Assembly: GCF_045862395.1 (NCBI RefSeq)
Contig: NZ_AP023087.1
Span: forward strand, 186,001-250,000
From: Marinicellulosiphila megalodicopiae
GTDB lineage: Bacteria; Pseudomonadota; Gammaproteobacteria; Pseudomonadales; Natronospirillaceae
Reading direction: 5' to 3'
Length of the DNA stretch: 64,000 nt
Below, one piece after another: positions 1-8,576 of the stretch. The position numbers were made by a program, and so were the translations under genes. Under the pieces are notes generated by a model. That model saw nothing but the letters and a program-made list of their open reading frames with translations, ran no database searches and was not told the DNA's origin. Position 1 is the first letter of the stretch. Each line of letters starts with the position of its first letter.

Positions 1-116
1 AATCGCTGTGCAATGCCTGTGGGGTCTTGAAATTCTTGTTTGTCTCGTAACGTGCAAATATGGATGTCTGTTTTACCAAATTCGATAGTTTGGTAACTGA
101 GTCTTAAATCTGTCAT
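1..116 (-). CDS. Class I SAM-dependent methyltransferase, N-terminal part only
   Basis: The frame starts with ATG at 116 on the minus strand and runs off the window edge, so only about 38 residues are visible. They begin MTDLRLSYQTIEFG and continue with TDIHICTLRDKQEF. From memory, this opening is typical of a family of small class I methyltransferases in Vibrio and Shewanella relatives, in which the SAM-binding glycine motif comes later. That motif lies outside the window, so the function is not shown here. The gene is divergent from yggL, with about 190 bp between them for both promoters. Confidence 0.5.
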   Translation of the reverse strand, partial: MTDLRLSYQTIEFGKTDIHICTLRDKQEFQDPTGIAQR

Positions 117-309
117 ATAGCTGCCTTAAAATGAGGCGCTCGGTCACGTAGGTGCGAAAATGACAAAACGAAGAATTGATAGAGTACAGAACTTCAATAT
201 GAAAGCAATGATTTTAATTTATCAATCAATTCTTGGAGTTCTAAAATTATAAATACATTCCATATTACTTTAACGTATAATGAATTTTTAAACGAAGTAG
301 GGTCTAATT

Positions 310-639
310 ATGTCAATTAGAAGTAGAAGATTAAGAAAAAAATTATTTTTAGATGAGTTTGCAGTATTTGGATTTGAATTCTCTTGTGCGCTTTCGTTAG
401 AGGATGAAAATATATTTGACGCAACCATCGATGAATTTTTAGATTTTTTAGATGACAGCGATTTAGAAATGGGTGGCAGTGCAAACCAGGAATCATTTGA
501 CGGATTTGTATTTGCTAAAGGTCGTTATGTATCGGTAACCGATAAAGACCTTCAGGCTGTTAAATCGTGGTTTAATTCTCGTAAAATTTTTACAAAGATT
601 GAAATTAGTGAGTTGGTTGATGCTCATGAAGTGTTATAG
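310..639 (+). CDS. yggL: YggL family 50S ribosome-binding protein (DUF469)
   Basis: This small acidic protein of 109 residues begins MSIRSRRLRKKLFLDEF, the basic opening followed by an aromatic stretch that is characteristic of YggL/DUF469. The E. coli relative begins with a very similar NRSRRLRKKMHIDEF. The rest of the family pattern follows: an acidic D-rich middle, then FDGFVFAKGRYVSVTDKDL and a C-terminal W-F-R-K segment. Length matches the family (about 108). YggL copurifies with the large ribosomal subunit; its exact task is not settled. The gene stands alone, with its own hairpin terminator shortly after the stop. Confidence 0.85.
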   Translation: MSIRSRRLRKKLFLDEFAVFGFEFSCALSLEDENIFDATIDEFLDFLDDSDLEMGGSANQESFDGFVFAKGRYVSVTDKDLQAVKSWFNSRKIFTKIEISELVDAHEVL

Positions 640-655
640 TTTTTTATAAAAGATA

Positions 656-684
656 AACCTTAAGATCCCACTCTTGAGGTTTTA
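656..684. terminator. Hairpin terminator between yggL and rlmF
   Basis: AACCTTAAGA and TCTTGAGGTT form a 10-bp stem (one G-U pair) around a 6-nt loop, followed by a T run on the plus strand and preceded by an A-rich stretch. It can serve both convergent genes. Confidence 0.65.
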
Positions 685-721
685 CTGTGATGAACAGTTA
701 CAATAAAATCAATATTTAAAT

Positions 722-1606
722 CTAAACAAAAGTCCAAGCCAATATCCTGGTTTTTTTATTTCCCTGAATCATTTCAATTTCTTTCACTTGTTTAGCCCCT
801 AGTTTATTAATCAATTTTATTGTTGGTTTTAGGTTTTCCTTTTTGGATACTAAACTTGTAAACCATTTTATTTGTGTTGAAAACTCTGCGCTTTCTTTAA
901 TCATTTTTTTAAGAAATAATTTCTCGCCACCGTTACACCATAATTCGTTTGCTTGACCACCAAAGTTTAATGACTCAATTTCTATATTTAGATTTTTATT
1001 CTTTTGTGTACTGGATTTAATTGCGTCTTGTTCTGATTCATGAAAAGGCGGGTTGCAGACACTCACATCAAACTTCTCATCTTGTTTTATGATACCTGCA
1101 AAAATTTTGTGTTTATCTGATTGAATACGACATTCAACTTTATTTTTCAAATTTGGATTGTGCCCAATGATGCGTTCAACATTATCTATTGATGGTTGAC
1201 TGATGTCTGAACCTGTGCACCGCCAATTGTATATTTGGCTGGCAAGTAATGGATAAATGCCATTTGCTCCTGTGCCAATATCTAATAATTTAATATTATC
1301 GTTGGGTTGTTTTTCGTTTAATAAGTCAGCGACATAATGAATGTAATCGGCTCTGCCAGGAATAGGCGGGCATAAAGCGCCTTGAGGAATGTCCCAGTTT
1401 TTAATTTGATAATAATGATTTAATAGTGCTGCGTTTAATACTTTAACGGCATTAGAATCTGCAAAGTTTATGGACTCATTTTGATATTGGTTGATACTTA
1501 TAAATTTTGATAAGTCAGGATATGTTGAAATCAAACGTTTAAAATCGTATGGGTCATTATGCAAATTACGAGGGTGAAATTGTTTTGTGGATTTTGACTG
1601 ACTCAT
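722..1606 (-). CDS. rlmF: 23S rRNA (adenine-1618-N6)-methyltransferase RlmF
   Basis: The protein follows the RlmF (YbiN) pattern from end to end. It opens with HPRNLHNDPYDF, then has LNHYYQIKNWDIPQGALCPP and IPGRADYIHYVADLL, a SAM-binding segment LLDIGTGANGIYPLL at about 110-124, and the catalytic NPPFH motif typical of N6-adenine methyltransferases at about residue 190. RlmF methylates A1618 of 23S rRNA. I chose the ATG at 1606 (MSQSKSTK); a TTG three codons upstream is also in frame but has no better ribosome binding site. About 294 residues, close to family length (about 308). It stands alone, converging with yggL. Confidence 0.92.
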   Translation of the reverse strand: MSQSKSTKQFHPRNLHNDPYDFKRLISTYPDLSKFISINQYQNESINFADSNAVKVLNAALLNHYYQIKNWDIPQGALCPPIPGRADYIHYVADLLNEKQPNDNIKLLDIGTGANGIYPLLASQIYNWRCTGSDISQPSIDNVERIIGHNPNLKNKVECRIQSDKHKIFAGIIKQDEKFDVSVCNPPFHESEQDAIKSSTQKNKNLNIEIESLNFGGQANELWCNGGEKLFLKKMIKESAEFSTQIKWFTSLVSKKENLKPTIKLINKLGAKQVKEIEMIQGNKKTRILAWTFV

Positions 1607-1663
1607 AATAAGCAATTTAATTAATGTGATTGCTCATTATACTTTTAATTTACGTCTATGTAT

Positions 1664-1697
1664 AAAAAAGGGCCGATCTCTTTCGAGTCGACCCTTA
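1664..1697 (-). terminator. Terminator of the nap operon
   Basis: Read on the minus strand, AAGGGTCGACTC pairs imperfectly with GAGATCGGCCCTT around a GAAA loop and is followed by six T. It lies just after the napC stop and before rlmF. Confidence 0.65.
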
Positions 1698-1714
1698 TTA
1701 AGTGTGAATACTTT

Positions 1715-2305
1715 CTAGTGAAAGCCTTCTACACCTGACATATCAGGTAGTTGATGAGCAATACCTTTATGACAGTCAATGCATGTTTTTTCGCCAGAGG
1801 CCAAAGTCGTGCTGTGTTGTTTAGCAGCACGCGCGCTTTGTCTGGTGAAATCCATGGACTCAAATTGATGACAATTACGACATTCTAGAGAGTCATTTTC
1901 TTTAAAACGTTTCCATTCATGCTCGGCTAACTCTAGGCGTTTTGCTTCGAATTTTTCACGAGTGTTGATGGTGCCAAACAACTTACCCCAAACTTCTTTA
2001 GATGCTTGCATTTTACGCGCAATCTTTTTAGTCCAGTTATGAGGTACGTGACAGTCACTACAAATCGCTCTAACACCTGAGCGATTGTTGTAGTGAATCG
2101 TTGTTTGTAATTCGGCATATACGTTGTTGCGCATTTCGTGACACCCAGTACAAAACTCTTCGGTATTGGTTAATTCCATTGCAGTGTTAAAGCCACCCCA
2201 AAAAATAATACCTGCAAGAAACCCACCTAATAAAATGCCGCCAAACGATAAATGCACAGGTGGCTTTTTAAAAATGTTCCAGTAACGAATTAAAAAATTC
2301 TTCAT
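1715..2305 (-). CDS. napC: Periplasmic nitrate reductase tetrahaem cytochrome c NapC
   Basis: NapC of the NapC/NirT family passes electrons from membrane quinol to the NapAB complex. Visible features are one membrane anchor at about residues 20-42 (LSFGGILLGGFLAGIIFWGG) and four haem c sites: CTGCH, CSDCH, CRNCH and CIDCH. The family ending KGIAHQLPDM is present. Its 196 residues are normal for the family. Its start overlaps the napB stop by one base, so the two are probably translationally coupled. It is the last gene of napEDABC. No napG or napH is present, so NapC must be the quinol dehydrogenase. Confidence 0.95.
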   Translation of the reverse strand: MKNFLIRYWNIFKKPPVHLSFGGILLGGFLAGIIFWGGFNTAMELTNTEEFCTGCHEMRNNVYAELQTTIHYNNRSGVRAICSDCHVPHNWTKKIARKMQASKEVWGKLFGTINTREKFEAKRLELAEHEWKRFKENDSLECRNCHQFESMDFTRQSARAAKQHSTTLASGEKTCIDCHKGIAHQLPDMSGVEGFH

Positions 2306-2778
2306 TAATGGCCACCTTTACTGTCTTTATGTTTATACAAAAGTTGATCCATTGGAATGAAATTACTTTCAACAATTACGTCTGCATCGGTTTGTGGTAC
2401 ATGGCATTGTGTACAAAAATAACGAGCAGGTGAAATATCTGCTAGATATTCGCCATCACGATTTTGATAATGAGACACGCCAGGCATTGGCGCACCCGTT
2501 TCACTTGTACGTTGGCGTGCATGACAGCTTAAACATTTGTTTGCACGTAAATCGATTTGGTAGTTTTCGATTTTATGAGCAACTAATGGTGGTAATTGTG
2601 GATAAGCGCGAGTTTGACGCTCGTCATCATTTACCGTATTTGCTAATCTTGGCGGCTCGCCATTTTCAGCTAATGGTGTGTCTCCACGTAAACTTGCGAT
2701 TTCAATGTCTGATGCAATCAACCAGCTTGAAAACAAAAAAACGGCCGATAGCAATATTGCCTTTTTTATATTAATCAT
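2305..2778 (-). CDS. napB: Periplasmic nitrate reductase dihaem subunit NapB
   Basis: NapB is the small electron-transfer subunit of periplasmic nitrate reductase. A signal peptide covers about residues 1-22 (KKAILLSAVFLFSSWLIA). Two haem c sites, CLSCH and CTQCH, follow, together with typical NapB segments such as YPQLPPLVAHKIENYQI and FCTQCHVPQTDA. The 157-residue length is normal. The gene sits 10 bp after napA and one base before napC, all on the minus strand. Confidence 0.95.
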   Translation of the reverse strand: MINIKKAILLSAVFLFSSWLIASDIEIASLRGDTPLAENGEPPRLANTVNDDERQTRAYPQLPPLVAHKIENYQIDLRANKCLSCHARQRTSETGAPMPGVSHYQNRDGEYLADISPARYFCTQCHVPQTDADVIVESNFIPMDQLLYKHKDSKGGH

Positions 2779-2788
2779 TTTTTATTCC

Positions 2789-5281
2789 TCAAACTTTTAC
2801 AATTTTAATTGCACACTTTTTATAATCAGTCTGCTTCGACAAAGGGTCGGTTGCATCTAATGTGCATTTGTTAATCAATTGCGATGCATCAAACCAAGGT
2901 ACAAACACTAAACCTACTGGTGGTTTATTACGGCCACGAGTTTCAACGCGTGTTTTGATTTTACCACGACGACTGATCACTTCGATTTCATCACCACGAC
3001 GTAAACCACGGCTTTGCGCATCTTGTGGATGCATGAAACAGACTGCGTTTGGAACGGCTTTATGTAACTCAGGTACTCTGCGTGTCATTGAACCTGAATG
3101 CCAATGCTCTAGTACTCGACCAGTTGATAACCATAAGTCGAACTCTTCATCTGGTGATTCAGCTGGCGGCTCGTACGGCAATGCAAAAATAACCGCTTTG
3201 TTATCTGGCTTACCATAGAACTGGAAGTCTGCGCCTTTTTTAACATAAGGATCGCTTCCTTCTTTGAATCTCCAACGTGTCTCTTTACCATCAACAACAG
3301 GCCATCTTAAACCGCGCTCTAAATGGTATTGTTCAAAGAATGCTAAATCGTGACCGTGTCCACGGCCAAATTCTGCGTACTCTTCAAATAACCCTTTTTG
3401 AATGTAGTTACCAAATGCTTTTGCTTCAAAGTTTTCGTATTTAGGATTGATTTGCTCTAATGGATATTTATCTACTTTGCCGTTTGCGTACAAAATATCG
3501 TAAACGGTTTTGTCTTTTAGCTCTGGGTTAGCGGCTAAGAACTCACTGTCCCAAACATCTTTTAATGCAAGGCGTTTAGAGAATTCAACAATTTGCCATA
3601 AATCACTTTTTGCATTGCCCGGCGCATTCACTAACTGATACCAAAATTGTGTGCGACGTTCTGCGTTACCAAATGCGCCTTCTTTTTCTACCCACATCGC
3701 TGCTGGTAAAACCAAATCTGCCGCTTCACAAGTAACCGTTGGGTAAGCATCACTTACTACAATAAAATTATCAGGATTACGGTAACCCGGTAAACCTTCT
3801 TCCATTAAGTTAGGCGCTGCTTGTAAGTTGTTGTTGACCATTGACCAATAGAAATTGATGTCGCCATCTTTTAACATACGGTTATGCTGAACAGCATGTG
3901 CGCCATTTTTTGCAGGAATAGTGCCTTCTGGAAGCTTCCAGATTTTTTCTGCAATTTTACGATGCTCAGGATTTGCCACGACTAAATCAGCAGGTAAGCG
4001 ATGTGAGAATGTGCCTACTTCACGAGCCGTACCACATGCTGATGGCTGTCCAGTTAATGAGAATGGGCTGTTGCCAGGCTCAGAAATTTTACCCGTCAAT
4101 AAATGTAAGTTATAAAGTAAGTTGTTCATCCACACACCACGAGTATGTTGGTTGACACCCATTGTCCATAACGACATGACTTTTATTTTTGGATCCGCGT
4201 AGATTTTAGCTAATGATAATAAACGAGATTCACTTACACCGGATTCTTTAGCTGCATATTCTAAGTTGTAAGGTTTTACGAATTCTTTGAAGCGTTCAAA
4301 TTCGATTGCAAAACTTTTACCCGAGTTAGGGTTTTTGGCTGCTTTTTGTAATGGGTGCGTGTCACGTAACCCATACCCAATATCGGTTTCGCCTTCACGG
4401 AAGTTGACGTGTTTGTTAACAAAATCCCAGTTGATTGCGTCGTTTTCGATGATGTAGTTAGCAATGTAGTTAGCAATAATTAAATCGGTTTGCGGTTTAA
4501 ATATTAATGTACTGTCTGCTAAATCTGTTGAGCGATGCTCGTAGGTTGATAACACAGACACGTTAACATGTGGGTGGCTTAAACGTCTGTCAGTTATGCG
4601 TGTCCATAAAATAGGGTGCATTTCTGCCATGTTTGAGCCCCATAATACAAACGCATCGGCCGCTTCAAAATCATCATAACAACCCATAGGCTCATCAATA
4701 CCAAACGTACGCATAAAACCACCAACAGCAGATGCCATGCAGTGTCTTGCATTTGGATCGATGTTGTTTGTACGAAGACCGGCTTTCATAAATTTACTGG
4801 CCGCGTAACCTTCCCACACTGTCCACTGACCTGAACCAAACATACCAACGGCCTCAGGGCCTTTTTCTTTGATTGTTTTTTTCAGTTTTGACGCCATAGT
4901 GTCAAACGCTTCGTCCCACGATACTTCTGTGAACTCGCCGTTTTTATCGTAAACGCCATTTGTTTTTCTTAACAATGGTTGTGTTAGACGATCTTTTCCG
5001 TACATGATTTTTGCAAGGTAGTAACCTTTAATACAGCTTAATCCACGGTTTACTTCACCTTTAGGATCACCATGAGTCGCAACTACCTGTCCATCTTTTG
5101 TAGCCACTTGGATCGCACAACCCGTACCACAAAAACGACAAGGTGCTTTAGACCAAGTTAATTTATTGTCACTGCTGGTTGCAATGATGTTAGACGCTTG
5201 AACAGGAACCGCTAAACCTGCGGCAACTGTTGTAGTGGCAGCAGCTTGTGCCTTAATAAAATCTCGACGAGTTAATGACAT
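2789..5281 (-). CDS. napA: Periplasmic nitrate reductase catalytic subunit NapA
   Basis: NapA reduces nitrate to nitrite in the periplasm using bis-MGD molybdenum and one 4Fe-4S cluster. The N-terminus MSLTRRDFIKAQAAA is a twin-arginine signal. CRFCGTGC plus the following LSCIKGYYLAK supply the cluster cysteines and the start of the molybdopterin domain. Family blocks such as NIDPNARHCMASAV (molybdenum-ligand cysteine) and WTMGVNQHTRGVW are present. Its 830 residues match the usual 825-835. The start overlaps the end of napD by 10 bp. As expected, napD, which proofreads the Tat signal, lies immediately upstream. Confidence 0.97.
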   Translation of the reverse strand: MSLTRRDFIKAQAAATTTVAAGLAVPVQASNIIATSSDNKLTWSKAPCRFCGTGCAIQVATKDGQVVATHGDPKGEVNRGLSCIKGYYLAKIMYGKDRLTQPLLRKTNGVYDKNGEFTEVSWDEAFDTMASKLKKTIKEKGPEAVGMFGSGQWTVWEGYAASKFMKAGLRTNNIDPNARHCMASAVGGFMRTFGIDEPMGCYDDFEAADAFVLWGSNMAEMHPILWTRITDRRLSHPHVNVSVLSTYEHRSTDLADSTLIFKPQTDLIIANYIANYIIENDAINWDFVNKHVNFREGETDIGYGLRDTHPLQKAAKNPNSGKSFAIEFERFKEFVKPYNLEYAAKESGVSESRLLSLAKIYADPKIKVMSLWTMGVNQHTRGVWMNNLLYNLHLLTGKISEPGNSPFSLTGQPSACGTAREVGTFSHRLPADLVVANPEHRKIAEKIWKLPEGTIPAKNGAHAVQHNRMLKDGDINFYWSMVNNNLQAAPNLMEEGLPGYRNPDNFIVVSDAYPTVTCEAADLVLPAAMWVEKEGAFGNAERRTQFWYQLVNAPGNAKSDLWQIVEFSKRLALKDVWDSEFLAANPELKDKTVYDILYANGKVDKYPLEQINPKYENFEAKAFGNYIQKGLFEEYAEFGRGHGHDLAFFEQYHLERGLRWPVVDGKETRWRFKEGSDPYVKKGADFQFYGKPDNKAVIFALPYEPPAESPDEEFDLWLSTGRVLEHWHSGSMTRRVPELHKAVPNAVCFMHPQDAQSRGLRRGDEIEVISRRGKIKTRVETRGRNKPPVGLVFVPWFDASQLINKCTLDATDPLSKQTDYKKCAIKIVKV

Positions 5282-5547
5282 GGAGTATTCTCTAATGGTG
5301 AGTTTAATTCAGATTCTTCTTCAAAATGGTGATAGATCGGAGTGCAATCTAATACTTCGCTTTTTTGCTGGATGCTCTCTAGGGTGTTCACGATATCGTT
5401 TGCGTGTGAGCCTTCTAAGATAACAATTAATTGATAGTCATCTTCTTGTACGATCTCGGTATTGTCGTGTGCATTTACTGCTATTTTTACTTCGTTTAAT
5501 TTCGAAGGGTGCGCTTTTAAAATCACACCGGATATATGATGAATCAT
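5272..5547 (-). CDS. napD: NapA signal-peptide chaperone NapD
   Basis: NapD binds the twin-arginine signal of NapA and delays its export until cofactors are in place. The protein begins MIHHISGVILKAHPSKLNEV, the family opening with the IS-G-V-I-L-A strand, and has the ferredoxin-like alternation expected of NapD. I chose the ATG at 5547 rather than the longer frame reaching 5607, because family proteins begin at this conserved strand and the longer frame would run into napE. About 91 residues. It lies 13 bp after napE and overlaps napA by 10 bp. Confidence 0.9.
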   Translation of the reverse strand: MIHHISGVILKAHPSKLNEVKIAVNAHDNTEIVQEDDYQLIVILEGSHANDIVNTLESIQQKSEVLDCTPIYHHFEEESELNSPLENTPCH

Positions 5548-5560
5548 ATTGCGTCCCTTA

Positions 5561-5704
5561 TTATTGCGACAACCAAACGATGAAACCGTAGCTTGCAATA
5601 AAACCAACAGATGCAGCTGGTAAAACTACGAACGAAATTAATGCAAATAATCCCAATTCTTGTCTTAATGTTTGTGTGTTCTGTTGATCTGAATCGTCTT
5701 TCAT
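5561..5704 (-). CDS. napE: Small membrane protein NapE
   Basis: A 47-residue gene begins ATG at 5704 and stops at 5561. It opens MKDDSDQQNTQTLRQELGLF and continues with one hydrophobic helix, ISFVVLPAASVGFIASYGF, ending VWLSQ. An acidic/polar N-terminus, an E-L segment, one membrane helix and a short tail are the hallmarks of NapE. It is the first gene of the napEDABC order. The role of NapE is not firmly known; it is thought to be an accessory membrane component. Its position and sequence make the call strong despite the small size. Confidence 0.88.
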   Translation of the reverse strand: MKDDSDQQNTQTLRQELGLFALISFVVLPAASVGFIASYGFIVWLSQ

Positions 5705-5823
5705 TTACCTGCCTTTTAATTTGTATTTGATTTAAAAATTTGAAAAGAATAAGGTGAGTTTTTTCTCAAAATTATGATGTAATCCTAGTTTATAAACACA
5801 AGTGATGTATTGCTAAAAGGGGT

Positions 5824-5846
5824 TACTTATTGATATATAAGAGGTA
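5824..5846 (-). promoter_or_regulatory. Possible nitrate-response regulator site upstream of nap
   Basis: TACTTAT at 5824-5830 matches the NarL/NarP heptamer TACYYMT, and AGAGGTA at 5840-5846 matches its complement. The spacer is 9 bp, not the preferred 2 bp. A half FNR-like TTGAT sits between them. It is about 120 bp upstream of napE. Short degenerate sites in AT-rich DNA arise easily by chance. Confidence 0.25.
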
Positions 5847-5981
5847 GTAAAAAGGCGGGTTTGTTTATTCATAAAGTATTAAGTTATGGCAATATTTAAT
5901 ATCTCTTAATGAGTAGATATGTAATTAAAAAAATTAACCCTATGGTATGATTCAAAAATATTTATTTACGAGATGATCAAA

Positions 5982-6527
5982 ATGAAATTAATTAATAAAA
6001 ATGTAGCATTGCTTAGCTTAGGTTTGATGTGTTTTTCAGCTCAAGCGGTTGAAATTAACTTTAACCCGTTAAGTATTTTAAGTGGCGCAACGACAGTTGA
6101 TGCGTTATTTGAAGTGGACGATAAAATTAAAATAGGCCCGACAGCAGGATTGATGAATTTAAATATCAATACCGTTAATGTGTCGGCTTTTGATTTGGGT
6201 GTCCGAGGGGAGTATGCATTTAATGGGTTTAAAACTCAGGGTGTATATATCGCTACTAAATTATTTTATTCAAATGTGAATGTGTCTGTCCAAGATGAGA
6301 TTCTTGTGTGTCAATCAAATAGTTCGACAGGCACATTATTAGGTGGACACGTTTGGCGTTGGTCAAATGGTTTTAGTGCAAAAATGGCTGGCGGTTTTAA
6401 GCAGACATTGATTTTAGGTGATGGCGTCTCCTGTGAGACTAATGGAACCATTGTCACTACGGATTCAGAGCAAAAAACAAGTGAATTTAAATTAGCTTAT
6501 GAGGCTGGCATTAGTTGGAGTTTTTAG
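5982..6527 (+). CDS. Small secreted protein, probable outer-membrane beta-barrel
   Basis: I do not recognise a named family. The start at 5982 gives a clean signal peptide (MKLINKNVALLSLGLMCFSAQA, cut after about residue 22) and leaves a GAG-containing ribosome site upstream. The mature part of about 160 residues alternates polar and hydrophobic residues in beta-strand fashion (FDLGVRGEYAF, GVYIATKLFYS, FKLAYEAGISWSF). It ends in F, the C-terminal signal recognised by the barrel-assembly machinery. Two cysteines (VCQS and SCET) could form one disulfide. It stands alone between nap and the chemoreceptor. An OmpW/OprF-like small barrel is a reasonable guess only. Confidence 0.7.
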   Translation: MKLINKNVALLSLGLMCFSAQAVEINFNPLSILSGATTVDALFEVDDKIKIGPTAGLMNLNINTVNVSAFDLGVRGEYAFNGFKTQGVYIATKLFYSNVNVSVQDEILVCQSNSSTGTLLGGHVWRWSNGFSAKMAGGFKQTLILGDGVSCETNGTIVTTDSEQKTSEFKLAYEAGISWSF

Positions 6528-6551
6528 TTTTTCAGTCACTCGATGAAAAGC

Positions 6552-6576
6552 CCCTCGATGAACGTCGAGGGTTTTA
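6552..6576. terminator. Bidirectional terminator
   Basis: CCCTCGA and TCGAGGG form a perfect 7-bp stem around TGAACG, with TTTT on one side and AAAA on the other. It separates two convergent genes. Confidence 0.8.
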
Positions 6577-6582
6577 CTAAAT

Positions 6583-8217
6583 TTAAAAAACTTTAAGTTT
6601 CACTGCAATAGAACTGAAGTCACGTGCGTTAATTGTTAGCTGTTCGCTAAAGCGCTGAAATTGCTTCGAACTTTCTGAGTATTGATCTGTTATGGATTTG
6701 GATCGTATGACATTTTCACTGACTTCGTCGGCTTTTATTTTTTGCGAGATAGCAGCGTCACTAATATTTGCATTTAATTCATTAAGATTATCAATCGCAT
6801 CAAATATTTTGGATAACGTTTTAATAACTTGTTCGTTAGATTGAGCATTTTGCATCGCTTGTTCTTGGTTGGCAGTAATTAACGCCACCGTTTCTTCCGC
6901 TCTTGATTGTAATTTTATAACCATTTCATTAATTTGTTGTGCAGATTCTTTCGTGCGTGATGCAAGGTTTCTTACTTCATCGGCCACAACAGCAAAACCA
7001 CGACCTTGTTCCCCAGCTCGAGCCGCTTCAATGGCTGCATTTAATGCTAATAAATTAGTTTGTTCCGCAACCCCTTGAATTACAGACATGACTTCGGTGA
7101 TGTCATTACTGCTTTGGGCTAAGTCATTCACTGTGTCTTTAGCTTTTTTCATGCGCTGTGCAAGCTCAGTGGTTGAGCTTGCTGAGTTTTCTATTAACTC
7201 TCGGCTATTTTGAGTCTGCATTTTGACATTTTCTGAAACTTGGGAAGCTTCCATTGATTTATTTTCAACGGTGTTACCAAGTAACGCAAGTTGATCAATA
7301 GAAGTAATGACGTTTTGCGTTTCGACTGATTGGTTTTTTAAATGCTCTTGGGAGTCTATGATGGCATAAGTTAATGCGTGCGCGTACGCACTGACTTGCA
7401 TACCAGATGCTGTGATTGTGCGTAAATTATCACCCAAATGGTCGACTATTCTATTGGTTGCTTTGGCTATATCACCAAATTCATTATTTTTATTGAAATC
7501 AATTTTGACTGAAAAATCGCCATCTGCAATTTTATTCAACTGAGTGCTTATAAAACTTGCGGGGTTCACAATTAAATATTTAGCTCCAATTATAAAAAGC
7601 ATTAACGTAATTGCAATGATGCTAGCAAAAACATAAATAAGAATTTGCGTGCGTGCATTAATATCTTTTTGAACTAATATTTTTTGATCAACCGAGGAGG
7701 ATATAAAAGTAATGGCATTATCAACCACTTGGGTCAATTCTTCAGCGGTTAAATCGAATTTCCCCATTATTTTATTTCCAGAATTTGGACCATCGTCAAT
7801 GTATGCCTGAGCCATTTGTTTACCGCTGTTATAATAAGGTGTAAATAAATTTGATATTTTTTGATATTGCACTGTGTTATCAGGATCTAATTTTATAATG
7901 GATTTAATATGGGCATAAAATGATTGAGCGGCCACTTCAGCTTCAATGAACCCATCATCTAATCCGTCTTGCGCTCTTGTGGCACTGATATCAGTAAGCC
8001 ATTGCTGAACTTGAATAATTGAAATTTGAATATTTTTTAAGGTTAAAAGTATTGGAATCTGAACTTGTTGCGTATCCACTAAATTCTTTTCGCTACTTAT
8101 AGACTGACGTTCAAGAATGAGGGTTTGTAATCCAATAATGACAGCTAACAGCAATGATGCTGTCATAATGATATGTGTTAAACGTAAAGATTTCATTGAA
8201 CGACCAATTAAGTACAT
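6583..8217 (-). CDS. Methyl-accepting chemotaxis protein
   Basis: This transmembrane chemoreceptor signals to CheA/CheW. A first membrane helix lies at about residues 15-34. A helical periplasmic sensor of the four-helix-bundle type runs to about 190, the second helix (IYVFASIIAITLMLFIIGAKYLI) to about 216, then HAMP and a long coiled coil. The signalling hairpin is unmistakable: EQTNLLALNAAIEAARAGEQ followed by GRGFAVVADEVRNLA. At 544 residues it is a usual 36H/40H-class size. No C-terminal CheR-docking pentapeptide is visible (it ends KLKVF). The start may be the ATG at 8196 (MKSLRL), which gives a more typical N-terminus. No other chemotaxis gene is in the window, and the ligand is unknown. 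Confidence 0.93.
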   Translation of the reverse strand: MYLIGRSMKSLRLTHIIMTASLLLAVIIGLQTLILERQSISSEKNLVDTQQVQIPILLTLKNIQISIIQVQQWLTDISATRAQDGLDDGFIEAEVAAQSFYAHIKSIIKLDPDNTVQYQKISNLFTPYYNSGKQMAQAYIDDGPNSGNKIMGKFDLTAEELTQVVDNAITFISSSVDQKILVQKDINARTQILIYVFASIIAITLMLFIIGAKYLIVNPASFISTQLNKIADGDFSVKIDFNKNNEFGDIAKATNRIVDHLGDNLRTITASGMQVSAYAHALTYAIIDSQEHLKNQSVETQNVITSIDQLALLGNTVENKSMEASQVSENVKMQTQNSRELIENSASSTTELAQRMKKAKDTVNDLAQSSNDITEVMSVIQGVAEQTNLLALNAAIEAARAGEQGRGFAVVADEVRNLASRTKESAQQINEMVIKLQSRAEETVALITANQEQAMQNAQSNEQVIKTLSKIFDAIDNLNELNANISDAAISQKIKADEVSENVIRSKSITDQYSESSKQFQRFSEQLTINARDFSSIAVKLKVF

Positions 8218-8412
8218 GCTTTTTAAGGTTAGTCCAATAGAGTAAAGTTACCAATTAATAATTGATTAAGTGAATTATGAAAGAAGCCGATGTTCATGAG
8301 TATTTAATGAATCAAAAAGCAGTGTAATTATGCTTTTCCTTTTATAGAGCGGGCATTTGTATTTAAAGTGATGAACAAGATGTTTGTGCAGTGAATCACG
8401 CACCTACAGATT

Positions 8413-8464
8413 GAACTAAGAACTAAAAAGCGAACTAAAAAGCGAACTAAAAAGGACAGGCTAA
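8413..8464 (-). repeat. REP-like repeat cluster upstream of RAYT 1
   Basis: GAACTAAAAAGC repeats three times and ends in GAACTAAAAAGGACAGGCTAA. Read on the minus strand it gives TTAGCCTGTCCTTTTTAGTTC, the same core as the array downstream of the transposase (TTAGTTGCCTGTCCTTGTTG then TTC). The two clusters are therefore inverted around the gene. Confidence 0.6.
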
Positions 8465-8576
8465 TCAAAATAATTTGACAACCCTCACAATCGACCTATC
8501 ATTTTATAAATATAAAGACAACATAATTCAAATGGATTGAATTTGTTGTCATTTGATTAATCAATTAGGAATCAAC

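Noticed and set aside
2394..2774. Plus-strand frame of 126 codons
   Set aside because: It is antisense to napB, whose haem motifs and signal peptide are conserved.
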